Source: an uncultured Duncaniella sp.
Lineage (GTDB): Bacteria; Bacteroidota; Bacteroidia; Bacteroidales; Muribaculaceae
Direction of reading: 5' to 3'
Assembly (NCBI GenBank): GCA_910577255.1
Contig: CAJTMH010000003.1
Location: forward strand, 186,001 to 250,000
DNA length: 64,000 nt
The translations under genes were made by a program, and so were the position numbers. Shown one piece after another: positions 8,330-17,459 of this stretch. A model generated the notes under the pieces. That model searched no databases. It was given only the letters and a program-made list of their open reading frames with translations, and was not told the DNA's origin. Position 1 is the first letter of the stretch; each line of letters starts with the position of its first letter.

Positions 8330-11300
8330 ATGAAAGACTTAAACACGAGTCGTAGGCAATGGCTACGGCCGTTTTCCTATGCCATGCATTGGAAAACCAT
8401 GCTTTTTCTTTTGGTGCTCTGCGTCGGTCTTCCCGCGCGCGCTCAAAACATCACCGTTTCCGGTGTGGTTGAGGACGGCACCGGCGAACCCATGATTGGT
8501 GCTACCGTAATGGTTGACGGAACTAAGGAAGCCGTCGCTACCGATATCGACGGTAACTTCACTCTCAAGAATGTTTCACCTAAAGCTACCCTCAAGGTTT
8601 CCTACATCGGTTACAAGACCGAGACTGTCCGTGTTGACGGCCGCACCCACATCAATGTGGTGCTCAAGGAAGACACCGAGACTCTCGACGAAGTTGTCGT
8701 TGTAGGTTACGGTACCGTGAAGAAGAAAGACCTTACCGGTTCCGTTTCTACCGTTAAGGGTGACGACCTCGTGAAGGTCCCCACCACCAGTGTCGCACAG
8801 GCCATGACCGGCCGTCTCGCTGGTGTGCAGATCACCACTACCGACGGTTCTCCCGACGCTGAAATGGTGATCCGTGTGCGTGGTGGCGGTTCTATCACCG
8901 GTGATAACTCGCCTCTCTATGTCGTTGACGGTTTCCCCGTTTCAAGCATCTCCGACATCGCTCCTTCTGATATTGCCGACATCACTGTCCTCAAGGACGC
9001 ATCTTCAACCGCAATCTACGGTTCTCAGGGTGCCAACGGTGTAATCCTCATCACAACCAAGGCTGCTGAGGGTGGCAAGACCTCTATTACTTATAATGGT
9101 TATATGCAGGGCAAGCACATCAGCAAGAAGATTGATGCCATGAACCCCTATGACTACGTTATGTTCCTTTATGAAAAGGCTGCGTTGCGTGGTGGCTCAA
9201 GCATCAATACATTCGAAAAGCGTTTCGGTGCTTTCGATGACCTTGACCTCTATGCATATCAGGAAGGTACTGATTGGTATGACGACGCTTTCAACAACCA
9301 CAAGCTCTCTCAGAGCCACAACGTAGGCATCTCAGGCGGTTCTGACAAGACCAAGTTCAAAGTCAACGCTTCTTACGTTAACGACGAGGCTCTTATCAAG
9401 GACAACGGTTACAGCCGTTTCAACCTCACCTTCAAGGTTAACCACGAAATCTCAAAGACTCTTAAGTTTGAGTTCGGCTCTCGTATGAGCGACACTGAGA
9501 CCCGCGGTGCCGGTACCACCGGTGGCAAGAAGAGCTTCCGTTCTTACGACCTTATCACCAAGGGCCCGGTTAACGGTCTCTATGACCAGATCGACCAGGC
9601 TACAATCTCAGCCATGGACGAGGACGAATATGATGAATATCTTTCCCAGACTCGTCGACTCAGCGCCCGCGCTGCTGACGACTGGCGCCGCAAGCAGGAT
9701 CGTCGTTTCCACTACGATGCTGCCGTGACCTGGAACATCATCAAACCCCTTACCTATCGTGCCGAAGTTGGTTATGACTACAACTTCTTCCAGCAGAAAG
9801 ACTGGTGGAGCGCCGAGTCAAACAAGGCCGTTCAGGAAGGTGGTGAACTCCCGATGGGCGAATGGACCAAAAAGGACACCTGGAAGCTCCGTCTCGTTCA
9901 CACTCTTACTTTCGACAAGACTTTCGCTGAAAAGCACTACCTCAATGCTATGATCGGTCAGGAATACGTGGCCACCAACTACGAGTCAATGACCATGAAC
10001 GGTAAATACTTCGTTGACGGTATCACTCCTGAAAAGATGTTCGCCTCTATGCAGGCTAACTCAGGTGCCACCGGTTCTCGTACCATCAGCTCTACTCTCG
10101 GCAAGGAAGACCGCACAATCTCGTTCTTCGGCCGTGCCAACTATATCTACGACGGTCGTTACTTCTTGACCGCTACATTCCGTGCCGACGGTTCTTCTAA
10201 GTTTGCCCGCGGAAACCGCTGGGGTTACTTCCCCTCTGCAGCTCTCGCTTGGCGTATCAGCCAGGAAGAATTCATGGCCGACACCCGCGAATGGCTCTCT
10301 AACCTTAAGCTCCGTCTCACCTACGGTACCGCCGGTAACAACCGTATCGGTTCCGCTCTCTTCGAGACTCTCTACAAGACATACTCAAGCTCTAAGTACT
10401 ACGGTGCAGGTGAATATCAGAACCCTCACTACACTCTCAACAACTCACAGCTCGCCAACCCCAACCTCAAATGGGAGACTACCGTTTCTCGTAACATCGG
10501 TTTGGACTTCGGCTTCCTCAACGAGCGCTTCAGCGGTAGTGTAGACCTCTACTGGAACACCGTGAAGGACCTCCTTCTTAACCGTAACATCACTGCTATC
10601 GGTTACACCACAATGCAGCAGAACATCGGCCAGACCTCTAACAAGGGTGTCGAAGTTTCTATTAACGGTTATGCTGTCAACACTCGTGACTTCCAGCTCA
10701 GCTTCAACGCCAACATCGCGTTCAACAAGAACAAGGTTGACAAGCTCGCCGACTCTGACTACATGACCACCAACTCAGGTGCATTCTCTACCGATATGCG
10801 TGGTGTGGATGACTACCGCGTTATCGTGGGTCAGCCTCTCGGCCTCGTGTGGGGCTTTGTTCACGACGGTGTTTACGGTGTAGACGACTTCGAGACCACT
10901 GTCGACGAGAACGGCAAGACTCAGTTCGTTATGAACGGTAGCAACTATGTGCTTAAAGAAGGTGTGGTTGACAACAGCTACATGACTGCCGGTTCTTATG
11001 GCGGCCTCCGTCCCGGTGCCATGAAGCTCAAGGACCTCAACGGCGACGGCAAGATCGACGCTGACAACGACCGTACCATCATCGGTAGAACCCAGCCTAA
11101 GTTCACCGGCGGTTTCGGTGTGAACGCTTTCTGGAAAGGTATCGACTTCTCTGCAATGTTCAACTTTGTTGTCGGCAACGATGTCTACAACCTCGACAAG
11201 ATGGTATCAACTCAGCAGTATCGTAACGACTGGGCCAACCTCCGCGATTACATGGGTGCAGGTTCAGCCTGGACTTACCTCGATCGTACAACAGGTACTA

Positions 11301-11668
11301 TCGTGACTGACTACGAGACCCTCAAGGCTATGAACGAAGGCAAGAAGTACTGGTCAGCCATCACAATGTCAGGCAACAACCCCGTTCCTACTTCATGGGC
11401 AGTTGAGGATGGTTCATTCCTCCGTCTCCAGACCATTACACTTGGTTACACATTCCCCCAGAACTGGACCCGCAAGTTTGCTTGCAACCAGCTCCGTCTC
11501 TACTGCACTCTCAACAACGTGGCAACCATCACCGGTTACTCAGGTTACGACCCCGAAGTATCATCTTCAATCACCAACAGCTCTTACAGCGGTCTTACCC
11601 CCGGTGCTGACTACTCGGCTTATCCCAAGGCCTTCTCTTGGACTGCAGGTGTTAACATCTCTTTCTAA
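8330..11668 (+). CDS. susC: SusC-family TonB-dependent outer-membrane transporter
   Basis: The product has 1112 residues. A long signal peptide ends near GLPARAQ (residue 38). A carboxypeptidase-regulatory-like domain follows (about 42-120, with GEPMIGATVMVDGT), then the SusC-type TonB-box region DEVVVVGYGTVKKKDLTGS, the plug domain (about 130-240, with PLYVVDGFP and LKDASSTAIYGSQGANGVI), and a beta-barrel ending in the outer-membrane terminal Phe (VNISF). It imports oligosaccharides, here presumably oligogalacturonides, together with the SusD protein 26 bp downstream. Codons are strongly biased to forms such as GGT, CGT, AAC and CTC, unlike most neighbours, which suggests high expression. 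The symbol denotes the family, not strict orthology to starch SusC. Confidence 0.95.
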   Translation: MKDLNTSRRQWLRPFSYAMHWKTMLFLLVLCVGLPARAQNITVSGVVEDGTGEPMIGATVMVDGTKEAVATDIDGNFTLKNVSPKATLKVSYIGYKTETVRVDGRTHINVVLKEDTETLDEVVVVGYGTVKKKDLTGSVSTVKGDDLVKVPTTSVAQAMTGRLAGVQITTTDGSPDAEMVIRVRGGGSITGDNSPLYVVDGFPVSSISDIAPSDIADITVLKDASSTAIYGSQGANGVILITTKAAEGGKTSITYNGYMQGKHISKKIDAMNPYDYVMFLYEKAALRGGSSINTFEKRFGAFDDLDLYAYQEGTDWYDDAFNNHKLSQSHNVGISGGSDKTKFKVNASYVNDEALIKDNGYSRFNLTFKVNHEISKTLKFEFGSRMSDTETRGAGTTGGKKSFRSYDLITKGPVNGLYDQIDQATISAMDEDEYDEYLSQTRRLSARAADDWRRKQDRRFHYDAAVTWNIIKPLTYRAEVGYDYNFFQQKDWWSAESNKAVQEGGELPMGEWTKKDTWKLRLVHTLTFDKTFAEKHYLNAMIGQEYVATNYESMTMNGKYFVDGITPEKMFASMQANSGATGSRTISSTLGKEDRTISFFGRANYIYDGRYFLTATFRADGSSKFARGNRWGYFPSAALAWRISQEEFMADTREWLSNLKLRLTYGTAGNNRIGSALFETLYKTYSSSKYYGAGEYQNPHYTLNNSQLANPNLKWETTVSRNIGLDFGFLNERFSGSVDLYWNTVKDLLLNRNITAIGYTTMQQNIGQTSNKGVEVSINGYAVNTRDFQLSFNANIAFNKNKVDKLADSDYMTTNSGAFSTDMRGVDDYRVIVGQPLGLVWGFVHDGVYGVDDFETTVDENGKTQFVMNGSNYVLKEGVVDNSYMTAGSYGGLRPGAMKLKDLNGDGKIDADNDRTIIGRTQPKFTGGFGVNAFWKGIDFSAMFNFVVGNDVYNLDKMVSTQQYRNDWANLRDYMGAGSAWTYLDRTTGTIVTDYETLKAMNEGKKYWSAITMSGNNPVPTSWAVEDGSFLRLQTITLGYTFPQNWTRKFACNQLRLYCTLNNVATITGYSGYDPEVSSSITNSSYSGLTPGADYSAYPKAFSWTAGVNISF

Positions 11669-11694
11669 CCTCAAATCTATACAATTAATCTAAA

Positions 11695-13755
11695 ATGAAA
11701 CTGAAACATCTCTATATGCCGGCTCTGGGCTTGGTTCTGGCTGCCTCAGTGACTTCATGTGAGGATATGCTCGACACCGAGAACCTTTCGGCCGACAACG
11801 TGGACAACCTTCTGACCAACACTACGGATGCCCGTAAGATGGTTAACCATGTCTACGCTTACTTCTGCGAGGATACATACACCTCTCGTATGTCAACCAA
11901 CTGGATGCAGAACACCGACGTGGAAATCGCATCCATCAACAAGACTCAGACTACCAGTAACGACCGTCGTGCCATTTGGTGTCTCAATCCCTCTTACTTC
12001 GGTGACATCAAGAACACTTGGGACCACAACTACGCTGCCATTGACTTCGCCAACCAGATCATCGCCGGTATGAAGAATTCTTCTCTCTACCTCAGCGGTG
12101 ATGAGGATATGGCCCAGATCTACGGCGAGGCTCTCTGTCTGCGTGCCTATCGTTACTTCCTCCTCTGTAACTTCTGGGGTGACGTTCCCTTCGCCACTGA
12201 GCCTACATCTTCCACCAACCTCAACAACGGTGGTCGTGTGGACAAGAATATCATCTATTCTCACCTCATCCAGGACCTCGTTGACTGCGAAGAGAATATG
12301 CAGTGGTCCGACAAGGTTTCCACTGAGCTTATGAACCGTGAGTTCGCTCTCGGCTTCCTCGTTAAGCTTGCCATGTTCCGCGCCGGTTATTCAATGCAGG
12401 CTGATGGAACTATGGACCGTTGCCGCATCTCTGATCAGATCGACCCCGTGACCTACAAGGATGAAAACGGTGTTGAAAAGACTGCTCAGTCTAACGACGA
12501 TTTCTACTATGTAGCCCAGGCTTATGCCCGCAAGCTCATCAACCTCAAGGGCCGTGAGCTCTCTAACAACTATAAGGGTATCTTCGACGCTGAAATCAAC
12601 GGTGCTTCTGCCCCCGGTGGCGATGTGCTCTATGAAATCGGTTATGTTGTTAACTCTGGTGGTGACATAGGCTGGTGCCATGGTCTTTCTGTAGTGGCTT
12701 CTTCTAAGGGTGCAGGTACTACCTACACCAACATGGCTGCTCCCTACGCTCTTTCATTTGACCGTGATGACCAGCGTTACCCTGTGACTTGCGCACACTA
12801 TCGTTGGCTCAACGATAACAAGCAGAATGCCAAGAACGGTTGGGGTATCGAACCTGCCAAGTGGTGCCGTATGGATATGACCAACACAACAGTTGCTACA
12901 AAGGGTACCGGTATCAATGACCCCGTACTCCGCTACGCTGATGTGCTTCTCCTCCTTGCCGAGGCTGACAATGAAATCAACCACGGTCCTACTGCCGAGG
13001 CTCAGGAAATGCTCCGCAAGGTGCGTGCCCGCGCTTTCGTGAACTCTGCCCGCCAGTCTGAGATGGTTGACCAGTATATCGCATCCAAGAACTCTTACGA
13101 GCTCTTCCGCAAGGCTATCATCGATGAACGTGCATGGGAATTCGGTGGCGAACGTATCCGTAAGTTCGACCTTATCCGTTGGAACTACTATGGCGATGCT
13201 ATCGTTGACTGTCTCGAAGGTATGCGTGCGCTTGCTGTCAATGCTTGCCAGCTCGAACCTGCAGGCCAGTACTTCATCCAGAAGAAGGATGAAATCGAAG
13301 TTCAGGATCTTGGTCACGCTCCCAAGCTCTTCTTCACTTTCCAGAATGGTAATGTAGTCTTCGTTAACGATATCTGGACTATGGTTGACGAGACAAACGA
13401 GCCCTTCGCATCTGCCGAGACAATCGGTGATGACAATGTCTCTGAAAGCTATACCAGCGAGAAGACTTACCGTATCGCCTTCGCCGAGACATTCGGTGCT
13501 ACTGTTAAGGACGCTGCCGGTAAGGAAGACCTCAAGGATGAGGATGGCAACAAGTACTACACTCTCAACGAGGGTACTCTCGCTTGCTTCTATGGTTTCA
13601 CTACTAAGATCAACGGCACTTGGAACACCGGTACAGAGGATATCTCATTCCTCCGTGGCAAGCCCGTGCCCTACGTGATTCCTATCCCGACTGACCGCAT
13701 CATCACTTCTAACGGTGCGCTCAACAACAACGGTTACCTCATTCAGAATCCCTAA
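11695..13755 (+). CDS. susD: SusD/RagB-family surface glycan-binding lipoprotein
   Basis: The product has 686 residues with a lipoprotein signal (SVTSC, Cys near residue 22). The family features are visible: a tetratricopeptide-like N-terminal part with YGEALCLRAYRYFLLCNFWGDVP, and the C-terminal SusD signature RADV/ADVLLLLAEADNEI with DERAWEFGGERIRKFDLIRW. It caps the SusC barrel and binds the glycan at the cell surface. It is longer than the usual 500-600 residues. The extra length appears to lie after about residue 545, in an acidic stretch before the PYVIPIPTDRI end. It shares the operon and the codon bias of susC. Confidence 0.94.
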   Translation: MKLKHLYMPALGLVLAASVTSCEDMLDTENLSADNVDNLLTNTTDARKMVNHVYAYFCEDTYTSRMSTNWMQNTDVEIASINKTQTTSNDRRAIWCLNPSYFGDIKNTWDHNYAAIDFANQIIAGMKNSSLYLSGDEDMAQIYGEALCLRAYRYFLLCNFWGDVPFATEPTSSTNLNNGGRVDKNIIYSHLIQDLVDCEENMQWSDKVSTELMNREFALGFLVKLAMFRAGYSMQADGTMDRCRISDQIDPVTYKDENGVEKTAQSNDDFYYVAQAYARKLINLKGRELSNNYKGIFDAEINGASAPGGDVLYEIGYVVNSGGDIGWCHGLSVVASSKGAGTTYTNMAAPYALSFDRDDQRYPVTCAHYRWLNDNKQNAKNGWGIEPAKWCRMDMTNTTVATKGTGINDPVLRYADVLLLLAEADNEINHGPTAEAQEMLRKVRARAFVNSARQSEMVDQYIASKNSYELFRKAIIDERAWEFGGERIRKFDLIRWNYYGDAIVDCLEGMRALAVNACQLEPAGQYFIQKKDEIEVQDLGHAPKLFFTFQNGNVVFVNDIWTMVDETNEPFASAETIGDDNVSESYTSEKTYRIAFAETFGATVKDAAGKEDLKDEDGNKYYTLNEGTLACFYGFTTKINGTWNTGTEDISFLRGKPVPYVIPIPTDRIITSNGALNNNGYLIQNP

Positions 13756-13770
13756 TCGTTAGATATTTTT

Positions 13771-13803
13771 TCCGGAGCGGAGCCTTTCCGACACCGCTCC
13801 GGA
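13771..13803 (+). repeat. Inverted repeat between susD and the next lipoprotein gene
   Basis: A perfect 10-bp stem (TCCGGAGCGG with CCGCTCCGGA) encloses a 13-nt loop, 16 bp after the susD stop. It has no T-tract on the plus strand, so it is more likely an RNA-stabilising or processing hairpin, or a weak attenuator, than a full terminator. Confidence 0.55.
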
Positions 13804-13849
13804 TTCAAAAAAAATAACTTGAATCTAATTCTTTCAAACAGTTAAATCA

Positions 13850-15631
13850 ATGAAACTTATCAAATATCTTGCGTGCGGACTTCTCTTTGCCGGCTCAATG
13901 GCTGTCCTCACTGCTTGTAATGATGATAACGACCTGGGCAATCCTCCGCGTTTGTTCCGTCCGGTCGTTTCAGCTGAAGCCAGCGCAAACAACCTTATCT
14001 GTAAATGGCAGGGTATCGAGGGCGCTACTTCTTACAAACTCACTGTCCTCCGTGACACCGGCGGTATCGACGAAAACGGCGACGCTGTGATGGAGGAGGT
14101 TGCCACTACTGAAGTTATGGGCTCTCCCTACACTTTCGAGGATCTCGCATGGGACGAAAAGTATCGCGTGACCATCCAGGCGTTCGGTAACAACATCCAG
14201 TCGGGCGTATATGAAACCGAACTTACTTCAATCAACTATCCTACCAAGCTCCAGAATATCGCTGATGTGATTGACACCGGCGTTAAGGTGCCCTGGTCGG
14301 AGAGTGATGACATCGCTTACATCAATGTCTATGTACGTAACGATGACAACACTGTCACTCCCTATGATCCCGAGACATTCGTGCCTCAATCACCTGCCGA
14401 GCAGACAGCTTCTCGCGAGGGTGAGGAGGAAGTCGAACCCGAGACCCCCGGCGACAATGTCGACGGCGTTAACCCCGACGATTACTACTATGTAGTTACC
14501 GACGAGGATCGTGAAAATAACTATTGCGAAATCTATGGTCTTGCTCCCTCTACCGCATTCCGCGTTATCGCTTACGATGCTAAGGGTGAATACCTCGGAC
14601 GTAAGGATTTCAAGACTCAGGCAGCTGAGGTTTATGACAATCCTGATCTCGTACGTGACCTTCGCAGTATCCCTGATGAAGTTGCTGACACTATCTTCTG
14701 TACTGACTTCTTCAACGAACTCCAGCCCGGTACACTCGTGATTCTCAAGGGTGGTTACACCTATCCTTCTAAGGGTACCCCCGAAATCAGCAAGAGCGTT
14801 ACCATCAAGACCGGTATGTCGCTCAGCGGTAAGGCTATCCTTAAGACCGGTGGTTTCCTCTTTGCTGAAGGCAATGTAGGTGATATCAAGTTCCAGGACG
14901 TGAAGGTTGAGACTAACGCCGATAAGACTTCAAGCAACTTCGGTGGCAGATACCTCCTTAACCAGAACAAGAAGACTAAGGTCAACTCACTCACTCTCGA
15001 CAATGTTGAAATCCGCTACATGCGTGGTGGTGTGCGTATCCAGAGCCAGCCTTCTGAATTTGACAACGTGGTCATCAACAACTGTGTATTTGACAGTATC
15101 GGTGGTTACCGCGTGCTCTGCATCGACAATGCAGGTGGTCAGTTCACCAACGTGACTGTTACTAACTCTACATTCGCTAACTGCGAAGGTGTGATGCGTA
15201 ACAACAAGGAAGTGAAAGGCTTCGACAACATGACAATCTCTGACTGTACATTCGTATTCTGCGGAACTGCCTCTAACCAGGTGTTCGACTTCGCTAACAA
15301 TGCTGAGCAGAACCGTGACCTCAAGTTCTCTGTTACCAACTGTATTTTCGGCCCGGGCTATGGCTCTACTGAAGGTTCGTTGATTGCATTCCAGGGCTTC
15401 CGTTGCGCTGGCGCTAACTCAGTTTGCGCGTTCACCAACTGCTTCATGACAGCTGATGCTGAATATGCAGTGAAGGCTGACACCGGCGCTATCCAGGGTG
15501 AAATGCCCGGTTGCGAGAAGTCTGGCACCAAGACTGCCGACCTCTGGGTTGCACCTTTCCAGAGCGACTTCTCTATCAAGACCGCTTCTGCCGATTGTGC
15601 AAACCTCGGCGACCCCCGCTGGCACCTCTAA
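13850..15631 (+). CDS. Surface lipoprotein with Fn3-like and predicted beta-helix domains (DUF4957/DUF5123 type)
   Basis: The product has 593 residues and starts with a lipoprotein signal (AVLTAC, Cys near residue 23). Residues about 35-245 look like two fibronectin-III-like modules (ATSYKLTVLRD, PSTAFRVIAYDAKGEYLG) with a Glu/Pro-rich linker near 180-205. Residues about 265-590 look like a right-handed beta-helix, with repeated VxxxxVxINNCxF turns such as DNVVINNCVFDSI and DNMTISDCTFVFC. This architecture matches the DUF4957/DUF5123 proteins of Bacteroidetes pectin loci. It sits in the SusE/SGBP position and is probably a surface glycan-binding protein. The helical part resembles pectate-lyase folds, but I see no catalytic residues that I can name. 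A strong terminator follows. Confidence 0.75.
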   Translation: MKLIKYLACGLLFAGSMAVLTACNDDNDLGNPPRLFRPVVSAEASANNLICKWQGIEGATSYKLTVLRDTGGIDENGDAVMEEVATTEVMGSPYTFEDLAWDEKYRVTIQAFGNNIQSGVYETELTSINYPTKLQNIADVIDTGVKVPWSESDDIAYINVYVRNDDNTVTPYDPETFVPQSPAEQTASREGEEEVEPETPGDNVDGVNPDDYYYVVTDEDRENNYCEIYGLAPSTAFRVIAYDAKGEYLGRKDFKTQAAEVYDNPDLVRDLRSIPDEVADTIFCTDFFNELQPGTLVILKGGYTYPSKGTPEISKSVTIKTGMSLSGKAILKTGGFLFAEGNVGDIKFQDVKVETNADKTSSNFGGRYLLNQNKKTKVNSLTLDNVEIRYMRGGVRIQSQPSEFDNVVINNCVFDSIGGYRVLCIDNAGGQFTNVTVTNSTFANCEGVMRNNKEVKGFDNMTISDCTFVFCGTASNQVFDFANNAEQNRDLKFSVTNCIFGPGYGSTEGSLIAFQGFRCAGANSVCAFTNCFMTADAEYAVKADTGAIQGEMPGCEKSGTKTADLWVAPFQSDFSIKTASADCANLGDPRWHL

Positions 15632-15684
15632 TCAATCTCTGAATTTAGCAAGGAGAATTCACTCTCCAAGTTAATAAATCCACT

Positions 15685-15720
15685 GACCGGCCCGGCATTT
15701 TGTCGGGCCGGTCCTTTTTA
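15685..15720 (+). terminator. Rho-independent terminator of the susCD operon
   Basis: A perfect 10-bp GC-rich stem (15685-15694 with 15704-15713) encloses a 9-nt loop and is followed by CTTTTTA. It lies 54 bp after the stop of the DUF5123-type gene. Confidence 0.92.
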
Positions 15721-15755
15721 TATATCATTCTTTCACACCAAGGCTTTACCGGTGA

Positions 15756-15787
15756 TTTGCGTATTCGGAAAACATTCCATATCTTTA
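15756..15787 (+). promoter_or_regulatory. Candidate promoter of the pectate lyase gene
   Basis: TTTG at 15756-15759 is followed after 20 nt by TATCTTTA at 15780-15787, one mismatch from TAnnTTTG. It lies downstream of the susCD terminator, so the lyase gene probably has its own transcript with a leader of about 80 nt. Confidence 0.55.
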
Positions 15788-15875
15788 CATCGGTTAAATA
15801 CCCATAAATCCGTACTTACCTTAAACATTACGCAAATCCTAAGGTCATAAATCTGTGACATCATTAATTGCTATC

Positions 15876-17222
15876 ATGAAACATTCCATTATCACTGCGC
15901 TTCTTCTCTCCTGTGCTCTTCCGGCTTTTGCCTGGATAGTCGATCCTGACAAGGATCCGAAATGGACTCGTTGGATCAGAAATCAGCCCGACGAGTGGTT
16001 TGTAACCGACGAGGCCAAGGAAATTGCCGAAAATGTCCTGCTCTACCAGAAGGATGCCGGCGGCTGGCCCAAGAACATCCCTATGCACTATAAGATGACT
16101 CCTGAGGAGAAAATCCGTGTGGCAGGTGAGAAAAACTCGGAGGAAGCTGCAAAAAAGAGTTGCTTTGACAACGACGCCACCACTACCGAGGTGCGTTTTC
16201 TCGCACGTATGTACAAGGCTGTCCCCGATAGCCGTTACCGTGAGGCTTTTGACCGTGGTGTGGCTCTTCTGCTCGACTGCCAGTATCCTAATGCCGAAGC
16301 GCCTGACGCCCGGCCCGGCGGCTGGCCCCAGTATTACCCTCTGCGCGGCGGTTACAGCGACTTCATCACCTTCAACGACAATCTGACCGTCAACAACCTT
16401 CAGCTCATGAAGGAAATCTCTGAGCGCTCAGGTGATTTCTCCGACATAGTCTCCGACGAGATCGCCTCTCGTGCCCGTAAGGCTTACGAGGCTGGCATAC
16501 AGCTCATACTTGACTGTCAGATAGTGGAGGATGGAGTCAAGACTTTCTGGTGTGCACAGCATGACCCCTACACACTTCTCCCGGTCTATGGCCGTCCCCA
16601 CGAACTGCCATCCTATTCTGCCATGGAGGGCACAGCCATAATGTTCCTGCTGATGGATATCGAGAACCCTTCGCCCGAGGTGCAGGAGGCTATCCATGCC
16701 GGCATGGCGTTTCTCAAACGCACACGAATCGCCGATAAGGAGAAGGTCGAGGTGCTGGACGCCGACGGCAAGCGTGTGGATGAGAAGATAGTCGATGCTC
16801 CCGGCAAAGGACTTTGGGGCCGCTTCATTCAGCTTGGCGGCGATGTGGCTGAGAAGGCTTACGAGCGCCTCTTCAATGATCTCGCGCATCATAACCACAA
16901 GTGTCAGTATGGCGACACCGTCCTTAAATATAGCGAGGAACGTAATGCACGTGCCTCCTACGACCCTTCCAAAGCTCATCAGCCCATTTATAGCATCTAT
17001 GACAAGAATCTGCCATATCTGCTTTATCGCTTCCTCTATAGCTTCGATGATCTGCCTGCCACAGCCGAGGAGCAGCATGGTCTCGTGCTCCCTGTCAGCT
17101 CGCTGAACGCCGAGCGACGTTGCCGCTATAACTATATCTCTGACTGGCCTGAGAAGTTGCTTGTCAAGTATTATCCTGCATGGCTGAAGAAGAACCATCT
17201 CACCGCTCCTGACGAGAAATAA
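15876..17222 (+). CDS. Pectate lyase (polysaccharide lyase family 10 type)
   Basis: The product has 448 residues from the ATG at 15876. A GTG seven codons upstream (15855) is open but would add residues before the signal peptide MKHSIITALL...PAFA, so I reject it. The enzyme cleaves polygalacturonate by beta-elimination, releasing unsaturated oligosaccharides that the GH105 domain can process. Family hallmarks are GGWPKNIP (about residue 63), FDNDATTTEVRFLARMY, GGWPQYYPLRGGYSDFITFNDN with its conserved acidic residues, and FWCAQHDPYTL with GRPHELPSYS. The length fits the PL10 catalytic domain without extra modules. It is the last gene of the rightward arm of the locus. Confidence 0.9.
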   Translation: MKHSIITALLLSCALPAFAWIVDPDKDPKWTRWIRNQPDEWFVTDEAKEIAENVLLYQKDAGGWPKNIPMHYKMTPEEKIRVAGEKNSEEAAKKSCFDNDATTTEVRFLARMYKAVPDSRYREAFDRGVALLLDCQYPNAEAPDARPGGWPQYYPLRGGYSDFITFNDNLTVNNLQLMKEISERSGDFSDIVSDEIASRARKAYEAGIQLILDCQIVEDGVKTFWCAQHDPYTLLPVYGRPHELPSYSAMEGTAIMFLLMDIENPSPEVQEAIHAGMAFLKRTRIADKEKVEVLDADGKRVDEKIVDAPGKGLWGRFIQLGGDVAEKAYERLFNDLAHHNHKCQYGDTVLKYSEERNARASYDPSKAHQPIYSIYDKNLPYLLYRFLYSFDDLPATAEEQHGLVLPVSSLNAERRCRYNYISDWPEKLLVKYYPAWLKKNHLTAPDEK

Positions 17223-17303
17223 TCATCTCCAATGGAGTCTGAGCCCGCATAGCACCAGCTGTATATCACTCTGCATATTCCTTGGAGGATAGCAGATAAA
17301 AAT

Positions 17304-17333
17304 ATCCCCGGATAGCCTTGGCTGTCCGGGGAT
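17304..17333. terminator. Hairpin between convergent pectate lyase and LruC-type genes
   Basis: A 14-bp stem with one wobble (ATCCCCGGATAGCC with GGCTGTCCGGGGAT) encloses a 2-nt centre. The minus-strand side is followed by ATATTTTTATC, so it terminates the leftward gene best and may also stop transcripts of the pectate lyase gene. Confidence 0.75.
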
Positions 17334-17459
17334 TTACATAGATTTCAATTAAGATTTGGTTTACCCTTGTTTCACTCTGATAATTTAGCTACTATTCTTT
17401 ACCTATCTAATCTACCTAATTATCTTTGTAACTTATATATATGTCAGTATTCCTATTGA

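Noticed and set aside
15855..15875. GTG start for the pectate lyase gene
   Set aside because: It would put seven extra residues before a perfectly good signal peptide starting at the ATG at 15876.
16428..17198. 256-codon minus-strand open frame
   Set aside because: It is antisense to the pectate lyase gene, whose motifs are unambiguous.
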